From Membranipora membranacea (Eukaryota > Bryozoa > Gymnolaemata > Cheilostomatida > Membraniporidae), in assembly GCA_914767715.1 (NCBI GenBank), contig OU612071.1, positions 8,973,493-9,037,492 on the forward strand: DNA of 64,000 nt, in the 5' to 3' direction. The notes beneath the pieces are model-generated. The model searched no databases. It was not told the DNA's origin and saw only the letters and a list, made by a program, of their open reading frames with translations. This document shows positions 58,527 through 64,000 of the stretch, piece after piece; the stretch's first letter is position 1; the number at the start of each line of letters is the position of its first letter. The translations under genes and the position numbers were made by a program.

Positions 58527-60254
58527 ATGAATGCTGTTGGGTTTCTGCTGTTGATACAGGTCTGCTTTGGACAGCGGTGAGTTGCATACTCACTAAGAAA
58601 AGGTTGAACATGTGAACCTTGAAATAGCCTCTTGGCACAGCCATTAGATTAATTTGAAAGAAACAATCTCTTTTTTTATCAACATCTAAAACTTTTCCCT
58701 CTGTATCGATTTTTCAAGTTATAAATATTCTATAAGACATTCTCATATTAAACTAACTGCTTCTGGTGATCATTGGAATGTATTGTTGTATTGGAACTTT
58801 TCCCCAGTAAATGCCTTAAGCCCAAAAAAACTTGACAGAAGTTTTTTCATTGTACCTTTAGATTTGATCTCGATGGCGGCGACGGCCTGGTTGGGCAAAG
58901 ATTAGTAGTCAACAGATCAGTGTCACATATTGAACAGGATCTACTCAACGAAGTGGAGTTAATTTACTCTGATGTATCAACGCTGAGGTTCACTGCAGAC
59001 AACTTAAGATATGGGGCTGATTACGTTGGCTATGCGGAGGGCTCACCAGAGGAAGCTAGGTTCAGATTCCTTGAGGGTTTTTTGCAGCTCAACAAATCCA
59101 TAATCATCTTAGTTGATAGGAAAAATGGATGTCTTAGGCAACTTGATAGAATTTCTAGCCTAACCAAACGGTTTTCGGGAAACTGCGCATTCAGAGTGGG
59201 GACGTACGACGACCCACACTCAATTATCAGAGACAAACTGGATGAGAACAGATTGATTTTTACTGCTGACCAATCACTGGGTTACATCGACCTAACCAGC
59301 CCAGAGAGTCCTGTTTCCTTTATCAAGAACTATCTTTATTTGAATAAGGCAAGTGGAATAGTCCAACACGCCAATACGGGCTATTTATATATTACAGCCT
59401 CAACATATACAGGATTAACTAAGATGAACTACCCAGAATCAATCTTTACATACCTTTCAACGGAAGCTACCAAATTTCCAACAGAATTAATCTTCATAGC
59501 GCCTCAGCTACTCCTAATCACCAATCACCAATCCAGCACGCTGACAGTTTTCGATGTAGAATCCAACAGAACAACAAAGTCAATATGCAGTGGAAGGGGA
59601 GGGAATGTCGATGGAAACTTTTCCGTCTGTCAAATCAATGACCCAAGCTCTGTAGTCATTATCGGAAACTCACTGTTGATTGGTGCTAAAGGCCAAATCA
59701 GAGAAATTCGAGGTACATCCATAATGTTTTATACCCTAAATATTTGAGTTGACAGGTTTCCTATATTGCTGTTCCTGGTTGTCATTTTTTTAACATTTCT
59801 TGACATACAACCCTCGTCATTAAAATGATGTTCTTCCGAGTGTGCCAAAATAAAACAATTACAAATGGAATGCATTATATTACTTATATTATATTATAAA
59901 TAATATGCGTTATATTACTTAACCTTAGAGCAGCAGCGGCATGAAAAATTTGAATTCTCATGTTTATCAAAAGAGAATTCTAGGGTGGATTAAATTTGGT
60001 AGAAGCTTGTGTTGCCTCTACACAAAACAGGACATTTCTTACCTTTTTTCTCCCTCTCTTATTTGATTACCCTATTATTTAACCGCCCTATTTCTTTGGT
60101 TTATTTCACAGGACGATGGGTGACTGCAGTTGAAGATGCTGATAAGAAAAAGTCTACGTTGGTCACTGTACTGATCTGTGTCGGAGTGGCTAGCATGCTC
60201 TTCGTCACAATTGTATTGTCTTTTAAGAGCGGACTTTGGAAGAAAATGATATGA
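58527..60254 (+). CDS. Type I membrane protein with NHL-like beta-propeller ectodomain
   Basis: Three exons, 58527-58576, 58862-59712 and 60112-60254, code for 347 residues with matching phases (2, then 1). Exon 1 gives a signal peptide (MNAVGFLLLIQVCFGQ). Joining it to exon 2 reads straight into FDLDGGDGLVGQ, well upstream of the apparent GTG start at 58920. The ectodomain (17-315) has several blade-like strands such as 'SIIILVDRKNGCLRQLD', 'LIFTADQSLGYIDL' and 'SVVIIGNSLLIGAKGQIREI', which recall NHL repeats (function as a partner-binding propeller is family knowledge). One transmembrane helix at about 316-338 (LVTVLICVGVASMLFVTIVL) is preceded by DKKK and followed by a nine-residue cytoplasmic tail. 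Cys are few, and N-glycosylation sequons (NRS, NKS, NRT) are present. An adhesion or ligand-binding role is inference. Candidate ATTAAA signal at 60395. Confidence 0.85.
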
Positions 60255-61235
60255 TAGTTCTCAAAAGCTTCAAAGCGGAATGTTGATTTAAGCTCTAGTT
60301 TCTTTTTACAAGCTCCTGACTCCTTTCCTGAGAGACAAAAAAAAGAAACCAGGCCAATGAAAGCAAAAGTATTACAGAGGCTATAATGAGGACATTAAAT
60401 TTGATGAATTATATAATCAGAAGTAAATACTTTGGGCCATAATATAATTCTCTGTCTAGCAGATGCAATTTAATTGTATTATCCCTCTCACTGACGCAGC
60501 TAGAAGTATGTTTTAAAGTGAGATGCTGAAATTATCATCAACCCAGGCAAACATTTGACCAATTGAACTGGCAATCTAGTCAAAATTGCAAACAGAAATG
60601 AGTGATGGAAGAAAATCAGACCAACAACCAACAACTATCTGCAATCTTGTTTGTGAATTGTAGATATGAACTCTTTTCAAGTTAGATAGGAAATTATCAT
60701 GAAGACTTTGTCAAAATATCCGATGCTGCACCTGCCTCAAAGACAGTAGGAGTTACGACATCATCATGCAAGGTCAACTCAGCATCGTGGTTTCTGCTCA
60801 TCAGGCACTGCAATCAAAGTGCACACTGCAAGTCTACACTGCTAAATTCACATATTAGGAGTTATGTTTCTATGTTTCAGTGCTCCATAATGGAAGGAAT
60901 TTAATCCTATCAAATAGTTGTTCATTAGCGAGTGACACAGTCCATGATTGTAAGGAAAATACAATACCATACTCTCAGCCAGCCTTGAACATCAATAACC
61001 GGTAAGGTTTTCTCTAGATTTTTCCATCAAATTAAAAATCAAAGTTCATTTCCACAGCATGCAAAAAGCTACCATTTTTTAATTCTGTATTAAAGTAAAT
61101 GGTGTAATGGTGGAATAGACAATTGCTTTGGTACTATGATATGAAACTCCGCTGTCGTAAAGTCGTTGGTACCCAGAACTGATTTCAGATTGTAATTCAT
61201 TGCATGTGATAAATGTGTAAGGTAACAGCAAGGGA
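60255..61235. other. 3' flank of the propeller gene, otherwise gene-free
   Basis: Candidate poly(A) signal ATTAAA at 60395-60400. The remainder shows no exon or repeat I recognise. Confidence 0.4.
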
Positions 61236-61236
61236 G

Positions 61237-61400
61237 TAAGAGGTGGCTCAGGTTGTTAGAGCGCTGCTGTTTTAGCATGCAAATGCTGAAGATCCCACTG
61301 CATTCCATCGACTACTTGGGTTTGGTTGGACTTTAGGTATGCTCCGACATTCCTGCAAACAGGGAGCAACCTGTCGCGCAAGCATGGGGATGTGGCATGA
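61237..61400 (+). mobile_element. tRNA-derived SINE, decayed
   Basis: 'gtggctcaggttgttagagc' head and a weak B box ('ctgaagatcccactgc'), then the family body ('gtatgctccgacattcctgc'). Confidence 0.7.
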
Positions 61401-61624
61401 GGCATGACAACTGATTTTAATCAACTTTTTTCTTCTTGCTGGTCATGTGTATGATAATGTTATAAGTTATCCGAATAACAATAAGGCAGCAGCATAATTG
61501 GAACAGTAGTTTCGCTTTAATGATAGTAACATACTAGACAGGATACCATATACAGCTTATGTGAGGCATTTAATTGTGGGGGTGACATAACGTTATTGGA
61601 AGGTATAGAAGCAAGTTCAGGACA

Positions 61625-61870
61625 AGCTGCTAAATGTATTGATATTTTCAAACTCAAAATCCAATCAAAATTGAGCGTTGAGTTATCTACAAAAAACAAG
61701 GATTTCGGACAGTAAATCAATGATAGCATCATTGCTTCTACACCTTCCAATTTGGTTATATCGCCCACAAATAAATGCCTCAGTGCCTCAAAGCTAATGC
61801 TCCATAAAGGGTCCTGACTAGGTTTATTGTTAAGTCTATGGTGGACAACTACAAGATTAAGCAACCTCTG
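61625..61870. repeat. Dispersed repeat shared with 52250-52520
   Basis: Shared phrases include 'agttatc', 'gtaaatcaatgatag', 'ttctacacc', 'gtgcctcaaagctaatgctc' and 'gtcctgactaggtt'. The other copy lies within the transposon-derived insertion in lectin copy B. Probably a terminal or subterminal part of one mobile family. Confidence 0.65.
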
Positions 61871-62340
61871 TATCATATCAAATGTCAATGTTTATCAGTA
61901 CTATGTAATACTTACATCTATAGCTGATCCCAATGCTTGTAGCATCATCTAATTAATGGCTCAATGCATCTATTACATACTGTAAGGTTCTATTTATTTC
62001 TAGCTTTATTTTAGAATTTGTCCCTATTTATTTGGAATCACCCACTCTTTCCCTCTTGCCTTTTCTTAACTTTACGTTTGATGTCTCGGTGTCAGTACCA
62101 TTACATGAATGTTTGTCACATGATACATTAAGATAGATTTCATGGGACATGTGCTAACCAGTTATTGATAATTCATGATCTGCTCCGTTTTAAAATAACC
62201 TTTCACAGCCTTCAATCATCGAAATCTTAGTAATCATATCCGCCAAATTCAATAATGTGTATTTTTAATTTACGCCATTACTAACTGCTACAAACTTCTA
62301 TTGCTAGTAAACCCACTGAAGGTGGAAGCAAGCTTCCTTG

Positions 62341-62405
62341 GGAGATGGGTAGGCCCAAAGAGAGGCTCTGCTTGATGATCCCTCTCTTCAGGCCTAACCA
62401 TCTCC
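62341..62405. ncRNA. Strong 65-nt hairpin, possible microRNA precursor
   Basis: 'ggagatgggtaggcc' pairs with 'ggcctaaccatctcc' (one mismatch) and continues through 'aaagagagg' with 'cctctctt', enclosing a loop of about 14 nt ('ctctgcttgatgat'). The arm length (about 25 bp) and loop size fit a microRNA precursor. I do not recognise a known mature sequence, and a hairpin MITE fragment is equally possible. Confidence 0.4.
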
Positions 62406-62418
62406 TAGCATTTGACAT

Positions 62419-62454
62419 GGAATATCACCTGATTTGAGCTATCAGGCGATATCC
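62419..62454. ncRNA. Second hairpin, 13 bp downstream
   Basis: 'ggaatatcacctgat' pairs with 'atcaggcgatatcc' around a 7-nt loop ('ttgagct'). It is shorter than a typical microRNA precursor by itself. Confidence 0.3.
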
Positions 62455-62459
62455 TCTGT

Positions 62460-63740
62460 AACATTGGTCGGTGAAACGCAACTCAAACCACACAATAACT
62501 GAAAGTGAACTTTCTATGAATATGATATCATTTTCAGTGAATGTTGAGTGACGCGATATTATCCTGACTTGCAATCCAACGAGAAATTATCAAGTGACTA
62601 AAGCGCAGGTAGAACAGTCTTAGATCAACGACTCATTATGATCTAATGATGGAAAAAGAAGCGCTTTTGTCATACTTATTTCCAGGTTCAAACACCTGTA
62701 TTTTCCTGAATTTATTCTCCACAGATACCCAAAAAAGAACGTCTATAGTTTATGATCACTAACATATAAAATATAAGATCAAATACGGCAAATTAAGATT
62801 TTTAAACCATTTCATTTCATTAAGTAAAGCCTAAAAATATCAATCAATCACATACAGCAAAACTTGTTCTCCCGACTGATTATCTTTTCAATCCATATCA
62901 ATATATATCTTTTTTTTTGTTTTTTTTTTATGAGGTTGCCTTTGTCTATAACATACTTATATAATTTATATATATATATGAAAACCTCAAAAAAAATACA
63001 TAATTATAAATTTCGCTGGCCCTTTCCCCCAACGCTTTTGAGGCCAAATGATTATTGTTCAATTTGTTTCACCAACACATTGAAGTATTACTAACATCCG
63101 CTTGAAAGCGATTGTGATTATATTATAGAATTCATATCCTGTTCTCGGTCTCACTAGACCTAAGTTTTTTTTGCTAGCCGCATCCGGAAAATTGAGATTA
63201 TACTATACGATCTAATCCAAAGCTTATTACATTTTACATACATAAGACAGTGAGTAGATATTCAAACATGAGATAAGGTCAACTGTAATCACATAACATT
63301 TATAATAACACATGATAACAAAAACACATAATAATAATAAAAATAAACATTTTGAGATCGACCAACAGCTCCTTCGCTAAGATAACTTAAATTGATAGCT
63401 TGATGGTACGTATTGGTTGGCATGTAGTGGTGGTTGAACTGTGATCGGCAAAATGAGATAAGCGAAATGGTTTTCTTAATTCTGTAGGGGAAAAGTGATT
63501 GGTTGAACAATCCTGGCAAAAGTTCAATGTGATGATGCAGCACAATTCAGGTAGTGGCAAATTATATGTTGGGCAGAAAACATCGATGACAAAATGTAAA
63601 TTGGCTTATTACGTTTTACAGCCTGTCGTATTCAATATAAAGCTGATGAATAAACATAAGTCACTCAGTCATAGACTCCCTAGTCAGCAAAGGCGTTCTG
63701 TAAACCTCTGTTATATCTCACTTTTGATTTGACTCTCTGC
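62460..63740. other. Gene-free AT-rich stretch
   Basis: Contains T-runs near 62910, a short TA run near 62965 and no supported exon. It is the 3' flank of the minus-strand gene ending at 63747; no clear poly(A) signal for that gene was found. Confidence 0.4.
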
Positions 63741-63746
63741 CAGAAC

Positions 63747-64000
63747 CTATTTTTCCGCTTCACCTGATCCATAGACCTTTCTTCTTTTTCTCCTCGGCTT
63801 CTTGTCGGGCAAAGTCTCTTGATTTTCCAAAGGGGCAGGAACAGCGTTAGGATCAGCAGAAGTAGGGGCGACAGCAGTGGGCACCACAGCAGTAGGAGCA
63901 ACAGAAGTAGGAGCGACAGCATTAGGAACCACAGAAGTAGGAGCAACTGAAGTAGGAGCGACAGCATTAGGAACCACAGAAGTAGGAGCAACTGAAGTAG
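63747..64000 (-). CDS. 3' part of a low-complexity Val/Ala/Pro/Thr protein with basic tail (partial)
   Basis: The frame is open from the window edge to the TAG at 63747-63749. It encodes about ten pentads of the VAPTS / VVPNA / VAPTA type (15-bp DNA period), then ADPNAVPAPLENQETLPD, then a basic cluster KKPRRKRRK and the end VYGSGEAEK. The start and any signal peptide lie beyond 64000. The organisation (short repeats rich in Ala, Thr, Val, followed by a basic C-terminus) recalls the TSP1 gene at 21949-26683, but the repeat unit differs and common origin is unproven. Overlapping frames on the same DNA (e.g. a Leu-rich one at 63680-63991) are shadows of the repeat. Confidence 0.6.
   Translation of the reverse strand, partial: TSVAPTSVVPNAVAPTSVAPTSVVPNAVAPTSVAPTAVVPTAVAPTSADPNAVPAPLENQETLPDKKPRRKRRKVYGSGEAEK

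Noticed and set aside
58920-59747. Start of the propeller protein at the GTG at 58920
   Set aside because: The frame is open upstream to an acceptor at 58861, and an upstream exon supplies an ATG and signal peptide in phase.

Overview
This is an AT-rich animal nuclear window. The genes have introns with GT-AG (and one GC-AG) splice sites and AATAAA signals. tRNA-derived SINEs, LINE remnants and small terminal-inverted-repeat elements are scattered throughout. The recognisable families (secreted C-type lectin with a PAN/apple domain, thrombospondin type 1 repeat, PCSK9 C-terminal-like Cys modules, low-complexity secreted proteins) suggest a marine invertebrate bilaterian. I cannot tell a lophotrochozoan from an invertebrate deuterostome, and I claim no species.

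Layout. (1) 1-21.9 kb has no gene I can support. It holds a direct duplication (about 0.09-2.9 kb and 5.55-8.19 kb) and a very large imperfect palindrome (arms about 7.99-12.64 and 12.77-17.69 kb), both peppered with SINEs, MITEs and LINE pieces. (2) 21.95-26.68 kb carries a five-exon plus-strand gene for a secreted 690-residue protein. It has a signal peptide, about 30 Ala/Thr/Asp heptads, Gly/Thr pentads, a Cys module, one TSP1 domain and a Gly/Arg/Asn basic tail. (3) 28.4-57.4 kb is a tandem segmental duplication (about 28.39-40.57 and 43.27-57.40 kb). Each unit carries the same convergent pair: a plus-strand secreted protein with PCSK9 C-terminal-like Cys modules and a minus-strand secreted PAN plus C-type lectin protein. 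In unit 2 the plus-strand gene is frameshifted in exon 1, and the lectin gene's third intron has gained about 2.1 kb including a P-element/THAP9-like transposase remnant. (4) 58.5-60.25 kb encodes a 347-residue single-pass membrane protein with an NHL-like beta-propeller ectodomain; all three exons are visible. (5) 62.34-62.45 kb holds two neighbouring hairpins. (6) The right edge carries the 3' exon of a minus-strand gene for another low-complexity Val/Ala/Pro/Thr protein with a basic tail.

Almost every gene starts with a signal peptide, so the window reads as a neighbourhood of secreted or surface proteins: repetitive matrix/mucin-like proteins next to duplicated lectin-type recognition proteins. 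A shared role in extracellular matrix, adhesion or mucosal recognition is inference from domain content only. Gene models were built by hand from phase-compatible splice sites and lack transcript support.
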